In this document: piece by piece, positions 32,501-43,274 of the stretch
How the letters are laid out: every line of letters begins with the position of its first letter
Position numbering within the stretch: the first letter of the stretch is position 1
Origin: Micropterix aruncella
Lineage: Eukaryota; Arthropoda; Insecta; Lepidoptera; Micropterigidae
DNA: 64,000 nucleotides
Assembly: GCA_944548615.1 (NCBI GenBank)
Contig: OX155955.1
Coordinates: 6,271,062 to 6,335,061, forward strand
Direction: 5' to 3'
The notes under the pieces: generated by a model
Databases searched by the model: none
What the model saw: the letters and a program-made list of their open reading frames with translations, nothing else
What the model was told of the DNA's origin: nothing
Program-made: the position numbers and the translations under genes

Positions 32501-35500
32501 GCGATTTTGCGCAGTTGAACATCGTAGAAATATCCGAAAGCGATTTTGCGCACTTCAATGAATTATCAGCGCAGATATATTGTAATTCAAAATTATCTTT
32601 GTCGTTATCGATTAAGCGGACGGATGAGGCGAAGGTTAAAATAGGTGGAGGCGTTTTTAAAACACCGAAGGAAAATATTCCACCGACGGAGCGCAACTGC
32701 GAATCAAACGGTACCTACATTGAAGCAGTGTCGTTGTTTGCGGGTCGCGAAAAATGCTACCAATTCGCAACACAAACTTATTCCCCATCGAATCTAAAAG
32801 TTTTTCTAACATTCCTCAGAGACAAGTTATTCAGCGATGAAACCAAAGAAATTGTGATATATTCGAGTAAAACTCTCACGCATTTGAAAATCGGTTTGGA
32901 GATACAGTCGTTTAAATGTAAATTACGTGATCCATGCGTCGTCGAATGGATTATCGATCCTGAAGCATCTGTTAAAAGTATACCTGAATTAGTTTCATTT
33001 TACTGTCAGTATGATATAAAATCGTTTTTTGATATTAAAAATAAAAATAACGATATAATGTCACTTTCAAACGATAACTCGAATGTGTCTATTAATGCCT
33101 GGGCTACATGGTTCGCTTTCGAGGCACAGTATCAAAAATTGGAGACGCTCGGAACGCCACTTTTGAAAGTGCTCGGTAAGAATTGAAAACTAAATAATTA
33201 TGTTTAAAATCTAATAGGACAGTACCGCCATCATAAAAAAGGGTGCACATGGTAAACAGTGGAGAAATGTTTGGATAAAATGCAGAAAAAAATATTATTG
33301 TTGTATTTGAACAATTCAAAAAAGAGGGGGAGGGGAGGGAAAACAATCTCTAAATGTGTTCCTATTTATACATTAAAGCATATACATAAAAGCTACATGT
33401 ATACCACATTGATATATGATCTCCTAGATGGGCCTTTCGCGCTCAAAAATGACCCTTTCAAAACCACTACTGAAAGCCGGCCAGTAGTAGCTTGGTCGCA
33501 GTCCGCTGGCAGACAGTCGACCGTTTCCGGTGTGAGAGCTGTCATGAAGAATATTGGCGCTCTATTCTCTCGCATACTGTTCAATTTATTGCTCTCTCTG
33601 TCATATGGTTTACGAGCAAAGAGTATGTCGTGCCAAGTTATTTGTATCTGAGGGCTTATCTAGCTAATATATCGATGGTATGCCAAGTTTTACACTTTTT
33701 GTCAGATATTACCGTATTTCTAGTTAAAACCCTAGACTACTTAGTATGCACACTATTTACTGAGGCCGAACATCTGATAACTATCCGGAATGACACCGCG
33801 AATACTAACTCAGCGTTGCTAACCTGTTGACACACTGCAAACTTTTAAACACCACGCACTTTTACCCCACTCTACTAAATTTTAGTATTTGGCAAATTTA
33901 TCAGCTTCTTTCTTATGGTGGCAGAATAACTAATATCATTTTCAGAGGTCGAAATGGAGATTGTTAAAATCCTTGTGGAAAGCACATTCAACGGCATGCT
34001 GGTTGATAAAGAACGGGCACAGACCATGTTAAACGAGGTCAAACAAGCGCAGGATGAATTGGAAGCGGGTGCTTTTGCTGCGGTCGGACATCGCTTCAAT
34101 TTTCAATCCTCGAAAGACGTTGCAAAGGTTTGCCCATGGGGATGTTCACTGCCATTTTATCCCGATAGCGGGCGAGTGTTCCTGAAAGATGTGAAGTGAC
34201 TAAAACGCAATCCGAGCCAGCATCCGAACACAGCTCGGTTTGTGAGGAGTAAGGAAAAACATAGATAAATTATTATATGTGTCCTATAATTTCAAAATCC
34301 GTCAGATCCAGATAGGTTTATATTAAAGTTAGATCAATTTTCTCTTAAAAAGAGCTACTTAATAAATATTAATTTATGCAATATTTGATAGTAGAATTAC
34401 TAGCGCATATTTTTAAAATTTATTAGATTAAGCAGTAAAGTAAGCATATTGTGTCGGAAAATAGGATATAGCTAGTTTTGATATTCAAATTTGGATCTGG
34501 CGGGTTTTGTTAATGAAGTCTAGGATCTGACTGCTTTTATTACTGACTTCAAGCTGTGACGGCCCCAAAAACAAAGGAGAGCTATATATTCGCCATTAAG
34601 TGCCGTGACAGTTTTCCGATGATTTATTTGCTCTGATTGGTCGGTACGGATATGGCGGCGTTTGAAAACTGTTTGTCATGGATGTAACAAAGTTTGAATT
34701 TAAATATTGTTTTTTTGAAATATCTTGGAATCTGGCGTAGTTTGAAACTAAATGAAGTTTTAGGGTTATAGAACTCTATACATAGGAGTATGACAAAACC
34801 ATAGAGCAAACATGTATTAAAAAAAAAAAACGATTGACTGAGTTTGAAATTAGATGACACTTATATACCTGAGGGAGAAGAAAGAAACCATGACAGTTTG
34901 ACAGACAGCAATGATGTTAAAAACGATGAGTTAAGCAGTGATTCGGTTTTTACTGAATCTATCGCGGACCACGGCATTCTTTGCCCGGCTGTTTACCCGG
35001 TATCGGGTAGCCGATTGGTCGTTTCAAGAGCAGTTGCCGTAAGGTTAACCTCCACCCCCGCTCTATAGGAAACAAAGACGTTTCCAGATGCCCCCGGTTA
35101 TCTAGAGAAACTGGCCCGCAGGTACAGAGGCCGACCCTAACACATGGGTCATGATGGCCCAACTGCACTGGGCCCATTAGCTCCCTTGTAGATAGATATG
35201 CGGGTGGGCCTAAATCACACTTGGTGCTGGGCTGACCACGTCAAGAAGGGGCTCGCGCCCGCCGCACCCCCCATATGTATCCGCCGCTGGTTCTCCCTCA
35301 CTCCTTACACATCAAGCTTCGTATGGATGATCGCTCGTGCGGTGCGTTATTCACTGCACATCTTTCAAAAACAGTCGCCGCTGGCAGTGCCGGATTAACC
35401 CATGTAGAGGCCTCTAGACTGTAGACATATCGAGGCCCCCTTTGCACTTTTCCGGGCCCTCATTGTGTTTTCAAAGATTCTGACGATGATATAGTGTAGA

Positions 35501-38500
35501 ATAGATGTCTATTTAACAAAACAGGATTGCACCGGCAAAGAGGGTCGTTAAACATTTTTGACAACGTTGTCTGTAGCAAAGACGTGCATACAAACAAAAT
35601 ACGATCGCACAGGGTGGCAGCGGGCAACTATCAATAATTTATAACAATTATACTATTATTCGGATCAAAAAGTTTATTAAACATTATCTCCTTAGAATTT
35701 CACTTTAACGTTTTTTTCTATCTATTAGAAACAATTTAAAAAAAATATGTTTGTAAAGATCCCTTCTCGCGGGGCCCCTAAAAAGCGAGGGGCCAATAGG
35801 TCAATGCCTACTTGGCCTATTGGATAATCCGGCACTGCAAAGAACTATAATATTTTTCAGTTTGCTCATTCAAGACTTAAAATTCTCATTCATTTACAGG
35901 CTCTAGGAATATACAAAGGAAAAAAAGTCAGTACGGCTAAAAGGGTGTTAGAATCGTTTGAAAACCCGCTAGCCAAAATCGTGATATACTGGAGAAAACT
36001 GAACGCCATTTTAACAAAATGCCTCTATCCAATAAACGCAAAGGCAAATTTATCGAATAGGATCCACGGAGTTTACATAACACACACATCGACCGGTCGC
36101 ATTTCGATGTACGAACCTAATTTGCAAAACGTTCCGAGGAACTTCGACATTCCGAACTGCTTCATTCCGAAACTGACAGCTGGTTCGTCGGAGGGCTGTA
36201 AGCGGTTTGTATGTCGTGACATATTCCCAGCGAGCAACGGTTGCATATTGATGTCCGCCGACTACTGTCAGCTGGAACTGCGGATTTTGGCTCATTTAAG
36301 CGGCGATGAAGCCCTCGTCGGGATAATGAGGAGTGAGTGCGATATTTTCCGCGCTATTGCGGCAACTTGGCAGAACGTAGCCGAAGATAAAGTGAGTATG
36401 ATGATAATGACCATGGATTATACCACGTCCGCACCCAGCTCTTTAGTAATTACCTAATAGCATTGATTACATATGGTATTAAATTGCTCAACTTTATAGC
36501 GTAATTTGGCAACTCTTCTAAAACGGCGTAATGTAGATGGCGCTGATATCATTGACCGCCAAATTAATAGCAATTTATTTTTCTATCAATAACGGCATTA
36601 ATATTTAATATTTTTTTTATAAAGGACAGTTTGATTAGAAGAACCCAATTATTTAACCAATGATAGCAATAATAACATTCACCTATTAGTGCCAATCATC
36701 ACATTTTTAACACGCTTTTATTAGGTCGACCTGTATGTAACTAACTATGTAATGGAATCTAAGGTAACTAATTCAACCATCTTCCAAGGATCGTAGCGTC
36801 ATGAAAATTGGCAGCTGTATGTAGTTCTGATGACAATACAATAATATGGTACTGTCCAACGATCTGATGATGGAGTCGGAAGATATGAACTGGAACTTCA
36901 TGATGGAACATCGTATCATAGCTGTGTTTGAAAAATCTTGGAATGAACTTTGACCACGATTAGGTTTCAAGGTCTGATGATGAAGCCGGAAGATAGGCAC
37001 TGGCATTCCATGATGGAATATCGTATCATAGCCGTGTGTATGTGAATATATGGAATATCGTATCATAGCCCAAAAGCGTGTTTTTAGTATTTTTTTTAAA
37101 ACTATTAATTTATTTATATAGGTTGGTTACATCACATAAATAATACGGAGAGCTAGACTGCCATCTATTAGTTTATCTGAACTAAAATCCGTAATTATTA
37201 TGTATTGAAACCTGTATACCATATTAAAAATTGATTGATTTATGTAAATAATATTCAAATAATGAGAGCTATGATTTAAAAATACGTTTGTTATTATATT
37301 ATTATTTTATACTGTTTAGGCATATTTCGAGCGTCATCATACAGTGTGCCGCCATACTGTTTTACCCATAGAAACCTGAACGCTACTTTACCGAAATGCT
37401 TCTATCCGATTAAAGTAAAGGTGAATGTATCGAATAGAATCCTCGGAGTTTACATGATGAATACATCGATCGGTCGGAGAGAGATAGACTGACTATTAGA
37501 GAGATATATAGATTTTGATGTACGAACCTAATTTGCAAAACGTTCCAAGGAACTTCACCATTCCAAACTGCTTCATTCCAAAACTGATGGCTGGTACTTT
37601 GGAGAGCTGTAAGCGGTTCGTATGTCGTGACATATTCCCGGCGAGCACTTCATTTTTATATCATAGGTCTTACTATTATAATATTATTTATATAAAGATC
37701 CATTTTAATTTACTATACGGGTTTAAATTCATAATAATTAGGCGCTTTAATGTTCAAATAGTCTAATAGATGACATTCTAATCTCTTCGTATTTTTCTGT
37801 GGTGTAATTAGCCTATATAAAAATACGATAGATGGCACAAAAAATATAATGGTATTATTGTTATTATTGGTTAAATAATGGGCGTTTCTAATCGATCAGT
37901 CCTTTATAAAAAAACCATTAATTATCAATGTTATTATAGATGTCCAAATTAATTGCTAATATTTTCGCCGGTCACTGCTATCAGCGCCACCTGCATGTTG
38001 CCGGCGCTGAACGGTTGCCAAAACGTACGTATTGAGCAATCTAAAACCATATATAACCAATGTACTTATCCTGTTATTATTATTATTTATTCTGTAGCCG
38101 GCCATTGGGGAAGGGGTCGCCCTCGCAGCCCACGCTGCTGTCGGTGCCGCTAGATCTCCTACTCCATTCACAATTTGCTTCCATTCTTGTCTTGTGATTT
38201 TTGCCACATCTCGAGCACCCCTAGCCGATCATTGTTGATTCTTAAGGTCGTCTTTAATGTTATTTAGCCAGGTTTTCTTCGGTGCCGATCGCTGAATTCT
38301 CCATTCTGTCGGACGATCTCGCCAAAGAAGTTTACAAGGCAAGCGATTATCGTTCATTCGGCAAACATGGCCGAACCATCGTAGTCGACGTTTTTGTACT
38401 TCTTCTTCGATCGTTGTTATTAGATCGCATCTTTCTCTAATGGTGGCGTTTCAAATTCGGTCGCAGAGTGAGACACTGAGAATCTGCCTCAAGCATCGCA

Positions 38501-41500
38501 TTTGGAAGACTTCGAACTGTATATGTCTCCTGTATATGTCCAATGTCTCTTCAGCCGCTTTTCAGCACTAAAGTAACTCATCAAAGAATTTTCTCATCAA
38601 GGAAAGCAACATTACTCTCTGGCAATCTATTCACTTCCCTCTCATTAATTATTCAGATGTTGCTTTTCTTGGCATCACGGAAGATCTAGCCACCAGGGTT
38701 GAAATCCTGCAAAATGTTTGCATTGGCTTTATTTTTGGACTAAGCCCCATTTGCTTTATTTATCCCTGTCCACCCTAGAACGGGCTAGTCCCAGTTGGGT
38801 AACAGAATAAAAAAAGCATGAAGTTAAGGTTTCGCCATTCGGTTGTTGTCATATTTGTAAGCAAAATCAATGTTTTGTGTAGAATTAATCAATGTAGAAT
38901 TCAAAATCAATGTAGAATTAATTGAAACAAAGAGTATTATTCTTCGAAAAGTGCTTCATTGGACATAAACATACAAAAACAGTACTGGTAGTTATATATT
39001 GTTAGTTTTAATATAGAATGTGTCCTCCTTCTTTCACTCTTGCAGGCATAGAATTTACCAGGTTTTGACAGCTTCCTTTCAGTTTATCATCGTGAAACCA
39101 GACTTGAATTACTGCACTGATCATGGACCGAATTTATCATGATGACCAATATATTGACATCTTATCAAGCCATATGATACGGGAGCTCCACAATGTCTAT
39201 CTTTAAATAAATACCATGATCTCGCAAATGCCGTCACCCGGAACGACTTCACTGTTCACCTTCACGCGGTGGAAGTAGGCGCTCGTGGCCTGCCAGCTAA
39301 ATCTTTGTTTCACCTTTTTAAAGATCTTGGTCTCTCCAGGAAAATAATCAACTCCTTTTTAGAAAAATTATCTAAAACCGCGATTTATGCATCTCAAATT
39401 CTATGGCTTCGAAGGGGGAGTGAATGGGTGGTAAGGTGAACGCTCACATGTGGCAAGACAGCTGTCCTAAACCTACCACAGCCGGTCGTTAGTCCGGAAT
39501 CCACCCTTCACCTCCCGGAAGTATAATAATTATATATGATGGGCCCGATTTTTTGATCGGTGAATTCCATGGCAGCTCCATTTGTATTTTATACTAACGA
39601 GGGAAATTTTCAAGAGGATCTCGCCCCATGCCATTCTTCGAAGAAAGTGAAACAGTTTTTCGCACAGAACCAAATTACTGTACTTGAATGGCCAGGAAAC
39701 TCCCTTGATCTCAAGCCGATCGAAAACCTCTGGGCCATTTGCAAGTAACGGCTCTCAAAGATGGATTGTACAATGAAAACCTAGATGATAAGTGCAGTAA
39801 TTCAAATCTGGTTTCACGATGATGAACTGAAAGGAAGCTGTCAAAACCTAGTAAATTCTATGCCTACAAGAGCGAAAGGTGTTATCAATGCAAAAGGAGG
39901 ACACATTATATATTAAAACTAACAATCTTTAACTACCAGTACTGTTTTTGTATGTTTATGTCCAATGAAGCACTTTTTGAAGAAAAATACTCGTTGCTCC
40001 AATTAACCCTTCAGGCCTCGGCCCCTCAGCCGATTAACAAGTTGCTGTCCCAAAAAAAATCATAAAAATTAGTAAAAAAATTGAGTTACGACACTGTCTC
40101 ACCAAAACATTAATTACTGCCAAATCACTGTACCCATAATTAAAATGAAACATATTAAAATAAAACAAATTAAATTAAAATAAAATTAAAACGGGGCCGT
40201 CACTCTGAATCGTGTTGTGACCGATATCGGCCAATCGGGGCCTGAGGGGTTAATTTGCACGGTACTGTAAATAAGAAAGTATGACCATATTACGGAGACT
40301 TCACTGGCTGACGATCCGAGAAAGGAGAGATACCAAAGTCCTCAATTTGCTCTTCAGAATCTTGGAGGTGGCCGCTCCGAGCTATCTCATAAGCAGGTTC
40401 AATGCTTTATCATCTGACGGGCTCCCCTTAAGATCTGAATATAACCTACCGCTCTCGTTCCCTAGTTACAGTAGGAATTTCTACTCGCACTCGCACGGAG
40501 GCACACGGAGCCCCTCTCTGGAATGCTTTACCCACACATGTAAGGACAGCACCGAGTTTGTATTGCTTCACACGCAGGCTCAAAGAACACTTTAATACGC
40601 GCTCATAAATTTCTCTCGTGCCCTCCCCTCCCTCTTCCCTACATCATTTTAGGATTATTGCTTTTTAAAAAAAATGATTTATGTTTCATTTTCTGTGGAT
40701 TTTAATGTTAGATACATTTGATATGAGCAGCCTTTATACGAGATTTTAACTGCGCTACCTATACGAACGTACGTGATACGTCTGCTTTATTATCATATAG
40801 AAAAAAAAAATATTAAAAAAATATTTATATATACAAATTTATATAAAACCGATATATAAAAATCGCTTATATATACCGGTATATATTTTGCCTGTTATAT
40901 TTTAAACCAGTATTGTTATTGAGAAATCTAATGAATTAAAAACAAGTATTTACCTACTTTTTGAATAATAACCCAAAGGTAGGGCGGTTAATAATAGTTT
41001 TATCTTATTTTTACTGCAAAACATGTTGTTCCATTAGGTTAAGGTTAGCTGTAAGATATTGCTTCAATGCTCACGGATTTGTTTGATCAAATAATGCATT
41101 TTATTATTATTATTATTATTATAGTGATGTATTCAATAGTGTTGTAAAAATGCTTGCTTTGTGTAGAAAAATATAATATTCTCTCCAGGTCGACGACGAA
41201 ATGCGCCAGAGAGCAAAGCATCTCTGCTACGGAATTGTCTATGGAATTGGTACAAAATCCCTCGCTGAACAACTCGAAGTGGTCGAGTCGGAAGCGGTTG
41301 AATTCATGAACGCTTTCCATAGAGTTTATCCATCCGTCAAGAAATACATTAATAAAACCGTAAGCGATTGTCAGAAGAATGGATACGTTGAAACTCTATC
41401 AGGGAGAAGAAGATATCTGGAGCAGATCAACGATCAGAAAATCGCCATCAGAGGTAGATATGAGCGATAGTTTAATGGGATTCGACTTAAAAAAATAAAA

Positions 41501-41802
41501 TTAATTTAAATTAATTTTCAGGTCACGCTGAACGCCAAGCAGTGAATACAACGATACAAGGGTCTGCTGCAGACATCGTGAAATCCGCAATGATCTCCGT
41601 GTCAAATCATTTGATAGAAAAAGGTATATCGGACATAAATATGGCGTTGCACTTACACGATGAATTAATTTATGAAGTTCCCAAACGATGGATAGATTTC
41701 TTCAGTGAATTACTAAAAGACTGCATGGAGGGGAATATTAAACTAATGGTGCCTTTACCCGTCAAGATCAAATCTGGATTTTCTTGGGGGGAGATGACTT
41801 GA
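27221..41802 (+). CDS. POLQ: DNA polymerase theta, complete six-exon gene
   Basis: Joined exons 27221-29537, 31355-33175, 33946-34127, 35900-36391, 41189-41453 and 41522-41802 give 5358 nt, 1785 residues plus stop, with all five junctions in phase and GT/AG at each. The N-terminal SF2 helicase has Walker A S-A-P-T-S-A-G-K-T (about residue 154), D-E-L-H (256), M-S-A-T and Q-M-I-G-R-A-G-R (503). The central region is long and poorly conserved. The C-terminal family A polymerase has Y-E-P-N-L-Q-N-V-P-R, motif A D-Y-C-Q-L-E-L-R (1561), motif B R-Q-R-A-K...Y-G (1610) and motif C H-D-E (1738). The enzyme carries out theta-mediated (microhomology) end joining of double-strand breaks in the nucleus; the fly orthologue is mus308. 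The length is near that of other insect orthologues. The start at 27221 is chosen because the upstream in-frame extension has no ATG. Introns 1, 3 and 4 are filled with transposons. Confidence 0.95.
30000..31000 (+). pseudogene. Jockey-like LINE ORF2 fragment, several stops
   Basis: Encodes W-K-S-F-S-A-T-F-E, then a linker with W-T-P-K-C-E-S-L-Y, and RT segments M-R-K-A-L-H-A-M-K-V-G-K-A, S-Y-R-P-I-A-L-L-S-L-T-F-K, E-Q-A-G-F-C-S-G-R-S-C and A-A-A-F-V-D-L-S-L-A-Y-D-T-V. The order matches a jockey-superfamily ORF2 from the pre-RT linker into RT motifs 1-3. In-frame stops near 30420, 30460, 30616 and 30650 make it dead. Confidence 0.8.
31000..31095 (-). pseudogene. Second LINE fragment, opposite strand
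   Basis: The minus strand reads I-W-N-P-Y-F-R-K-D-I-D-S-L-E-K-V-Q-R-R-A and T-K-L, a conserved stretch downstream of the RT domain in CR1-like LINEs. It abuts the plus-strand fragment and ends in a short palindrome (AAGTATGGGTT / AACCCATACTT) at 31067-31098. Confidence 0.65.
31355..33175 (+). CDS. POLQ: POLQ exon 2 (helicase end, central region, vestigial exonuclease)
   Basis: Starts with M-V-T-A-F-C-R-E-L-G-W-S-N-L-E, conserved at the end of the POLQ helicase part, followed by a Sec63-like helical segment (L-N-G-L-R-A-R-A-L-F-N-A-G). The middle is disordered and contains a degenerate L-V-T-T-E-P repeat (18 bp unit, about eight copies, 31797-31947). The end (W-A-T-W-F-A-F-E-A-Q) leads into the exonuclease-like domain. 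The donor is CTCG|GTAAG, phase 1. Confidence 0.95.
31797..31947 (+). repeat. 18 bp coding minisatellite in POLQ exon 2
   Basis: Tandem copies of a CCTCTTGTAACCACCGAG-type unit encoding L-V-T-T-E-P variants; in frame, so copy-number changes would keep the protein open. Confidence 0.9.
33176..33945 (+). other. POLQ: POLQ intron 2
   Basis: 0.77 kb; no recognisable element. The acceptor is CATTTTCAG at 33945. Confidence 0.85.
33946..34127 (+). CDS. POLQ: POLQ exon 3
   Basis: Encodes E-V-E-M-E-I-V-K-I-L-V-E ... F-N-G-M-L-V-D-K-E and F-N-F-Q-S-S-K-D-V-A-K, corresponding to the start of the polymerase module (G-x-x-F-x-F-x-S-S-x-D-I/V-A). The donor is AAG|GTTTGC, weak but the only one that keeps frame with exon 4. 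Confidence 0.9.
34945..35205. repeat. GC-rich fold-back family, fragment
   Basis: Shares ACTGAATCTATCGCGGACCA, CGGGTAGCCGATTGGTCGTT (inverted at 52735-52755) and CCCCCGCTCTATAGGAAAC with 52440-53085 and 56596-57475. It ends GGGCCCATTAGCTCCC, matching the GGGCCCATTAACTCCC at about 57465. Confidence 0.75.
35385..35837. mobile_element. TIR element, CAGTGCCGGATTA ends
   Basis: 13 bp inverted ends at 35385-35397 and 35825-35837. No matching 8 bp flanks were found. A lone end of the same family (TAAATCCGGCACTG) is at about 2850-2863. hAT-like by its CAGTG start. Confidence 0.7.
35900..36391 (+). CDS. POLQ: POLQ exon 4 (polymerase thumb, palm motif A)
   Basis: Residues 1441-1604. Contains T-S-T-G-R-I-S, Y-E-P-N-L-Q-N-V-P-R-N-F and motif A S-A-D-Y-C-Q-L-E-L-R-I-L-A-H. 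The donor is AAA|GTGAGT, phase 0. A degenerate copy of this exon lies about 1 kb downstream at 37370-37648. Confidence 0.95.
36461..38062. mobile_element. TIR element T1, copy 3, carrying a POLQ exon 4 fragment
   Basis: The left end (CATTGATTACATATGGTATT, then AAATTGCTCAA) and the inverted right end (TTGAGCAATCTAAAACCATA, then TATAACCAATG) match the T1 family. The flank at 37117-37360 aligns with T1 copy 2, and 37800-38000 aligns with copy 1. In the middle sits 37370-37648, which is not in the other copies. No target duplication was recognised. Confidence 0.75.
37370..37648 (+). pseudogene. Degenerate duplicate of POLQ exon 4
   Basis: Nucleotide match to about 35990-36240, including ACGAACCTAATTTGCAAAAC, the CTGCTTCATTCC segment and TGTCGTGACATATTCCC. 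Changes include a 30-40 bp insertion near 37475-37510 (AGAGAGATAGACTG region) with an in-frame stop. The copy ends before motif A. No splice sites are preserved, so it is not an alternative exon. Confidence 0.85.
38090..38545 (-). pseudogene. RTE-like LINE C-terminal fragment
   Basis: The minus strand reads V-F-Q-M-R-C-L-R-Q-I-L, then T-I-R-E-R-C-D-L, K-R-R-L-R-W-F-G-H-V-C-R-M and R-L-P-C-K-L-L-W-R, then T-R-Q-E-W-K-Q-I-V. This is the end region of many RTE/R4-like insect LINEs. Stops interrupt it. Confidence 0.7.
39206..39590 (+). pseudogene. RLE LINE 3' end, copy 2, nested in the Tc1 element
   Basis: Nearly identical to 24212-24600: the last about 80 codons of the RLE protein and the 3' UTR. 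5'-truncated insertion. Confidence 0.85.
39590..39748 (+). pseudogene. Tc1-type transposase C-terminal fragment
   Basis: Encodes N-F-Q-E-D-L-A-P-C-H-S-S-K-K-V-K and W-P-G-N-S-L-D-L-K-P-I-E-N-L-W, the second D and the final D/E region of a DDE Tc1 transposase. The N-terminal half is absent. Confidence 0.85.
40007..40249. mobile_element. piggyBac-type MITE, copy 2
   Basis: Flanked by TTAA at 40003-40006 and 40250-40253. Near-identical to the copy at 7314-7574. It sits inside the right terminal repeat of the Tc1 element. Confidence 0.9.
40279..40610 (+). pseudogene. CR1/L2-like LINE C-terminal fragment
   Basis: Encodes L-R-R-L-H-W-L-T-I-R-E-R-R-D-T-K and L-L-F-R-I-L ... A-P-S-Y-L, then after a frameshift at about 40500 A-P-L-W-N-A-L-P-T-H-V and L-K-E-H-F. 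This is the typical end of CR1-like LINE ORF2. Confidence 0.75.
41189..41453 (+). CDS. POLQ: POLQ exon 5 (polymerase motif B)
   Basis: Residues 1605-1692 plus one base. O-helix motif R-Q-R-A-K-H-L-C-Y-G-I-V-Y-G, then L-S-G-R-R-R-Y-L. The donor is GAG|GTAGAT, phase 1. Confidence 0.95.
41522..41802 (+). CDS. POLQ: POLQ exon 6 (polymerase motif C, stop)
   Basis: Continues G-H-A-E-R-Q-A-V-N-T-T-I-Q-G-S-A-A-D-I-V, then A-L-H-L-H-D-E-L-I-Y-E-V, and ends W-G-E-M-T with TGA at 41800-41802. The intron before it is 68 bp. No canonical AATAAA lies just downstream; ATATAA/ATTAAA variants are present at 41820-41910. Confidence 0.95.
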
Positions 41803-42112
41803 GCTTTTTCCAAAATTATATTTTATATACAGATATTTTTACATTTTAATTAAATTTTGTTTTATAATTCTCTGCCACGTCATTATCCTCGAATTAAAAA
41901 AGTATGATATAAAATTAAAATGTGTTTTTATTTCAAGCAACTGTTTTAAAATCATTTGTTAAAAACAAAATGATAACCGGGATGGGATGTAGGCTCAAAA
42001 TTTATGGTAGGGGACATCAGTGGCGACTCGGTTCCCAAAAGGAGTGAAGTGAACGATGAACCGCCGAGCAAGCATCCCATTTACAGTGGGTGGCCATCAC
42101 ATTACACATTAC

Positions 42113-42375
42113 ACAGCCCGGTGGCACAGTGGTTAGGTCGCCTGATCTTACTTTGTAAGGTCCAGGGTTTGATTCCCGGCTGGGTTACCATTTTTCATTA
42201 GGAAACAATTAAGAGGAATTGCATTTCAATTCTGTCGATCGAATGCAATAACGAGACACGCACTTACACACATTTTACACGCACACATACATTTATACAC
42301 TTCATAATAGGGTTGGTTGGAAGAGATTGTCCTATGACAATAAACCTGCCATTGTGAAATGTCAAAATAAAGAGT
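42113..42375 (+). mobile_element. tRNA-derived SINE
   Basis: Starts with a tRNA-like head: AGCCCGGTGGCACAGTGGTT carries an A box, and GGGTTTGATTCCC is a B box 40 bases later. The cloverleaf is not maintained. The tail contains a CAATAAACCTGCCATTG segment and ends A-rich (AAATAAAGAGTATAAACAAA). Confidence 0.65.
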
Positions 42376-43270
42376 ATAAACAAACACATTAGGAACGCCA
42401 TGCAATTTCAGTACTAATTGTAATATTTCAATATACCTAGACTTTTAAACTGAAATATTTTCTGGTATCCACGTTATTTATTTTAATAAATAAATGTAAA
42501 TAGATATTTTTTCTCTAATTTAACACTTAACCCAGATACTGCAACTGGACTTTTAAAAGGTCCAAAAACTTATTAAATCCTACCTGCATTTTTCGTTTTA
42601 TTTTAATAAATTGACACAGATATTTATTCCATTACTCTATTTAGTACCTGTCAATGTTTTATTTGAGCAGTTACATTTACGATTGGACACATTTTTTCGT
42701 GTTGTTTTTGAAGAACTTGGAGTTTATTATTTACGATGGCTTCACGATATTTATATGCCAAATATGATATAAAAAATACCTTTTTGCCTTATTTCAAATT
42801 AATAACCAAACATTCTTTTTTCAAGTTTAAAATTGATGGCCTTTTTAATTAAATAATACTTTGTTTCATTATTAGGCCACAATTTATGTAGGGTATCTCC
42901 ATATTCAAGTTCAAGTTCAAGTTCTTTATTGTGTGAATTATTAAAAAAACATACAATGTTTAAGTAACAAACTGCCCAGAGAGCATACAACATTTCGTTT
43001 TAGAAGAAACTTCATAAAGTAGAGGCTATAAAAGGCGCAATCAACAAGCAGTAAAACTAAAACTATCAACAATTAAAATAATCAATATCAGATATGATCT
43101 AACAAAAGCAATAATCATCAATAATCAGATAATCAATCAAACGAATTTTTATAATGTTTTGTCCTAAAAGAATCTAAATACATTGTAATTACATTTAAAT
43201 ATAAGATACCATATAACTAAAACAATCAATAAAATTATTTATTCAAGCTAAAACAATCAACAAATGAAAT
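42376..43270. other. No gene seen
   Basis: AT-rich. At 42903-42925 there is a short TTCAAGT tandem. The part near 43270 may be 3' sequence of the LINE fragment that follows. Confidence 0.3.
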
Positions 43271-43274
43271 AATC

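Larger units (their letters stand above)
34128..35899 (+). other. POLQ: POLQ intron 3
   Basis: 1.8 kb. Holds a GC-rich fold-back family fragment (34945-35205) and a TIR element (35385-35837); the rest is AT-rich. Confidence 0.85.
38922..40270 (+). mobile_element. Tc1-type element with about 200 bp TIRs
   Basis: The left arm (38922-39130) and right arm (39795-40002) are inverted copies, including AAACATACAAAAACAGTACT on the left. The outer right end (40250-40270; TACAGTACCGTGCAAA in reverse) looks like a Tc1 terminus and is separated from the arm by a piggyBac MITE. A LINE 3' end is inserted within. Confidence 0.8.
36392..41188 (+). other. POLQ: POLQ intron 4
   Basis: 4.8 kb. Holds T1 copy 3 with the captured exon piece, an RTE-like LINE tail, a Tc1 element with two nested insertions, and a CR1-like LINE tail. 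The acceptor is TCTCTCCAG at 41188. Confidence 0.9.

Noticed and set aside
34128..34199. Read-through of POLQ exon 3 to a stop at 34199
   Set aside because: Splicing at 34127 keeps frame with exon 4 and conserved polymerase sequence; the read-through part has no similarity to POLQ.
37515..37766. Alternative POLQ exon
   Set aside because: It is the degenerate exon 4 copy: it lacks flanking splice sites, ends before motif A and has an inserted stop-bearing segment upstream.
42113..42190. Functional tRNA gene
   Set aside because: A and B boxes are present, but the acceptor and anticodon stems do not pair properly and a non-tRNA tail follows, so it is a SINE.
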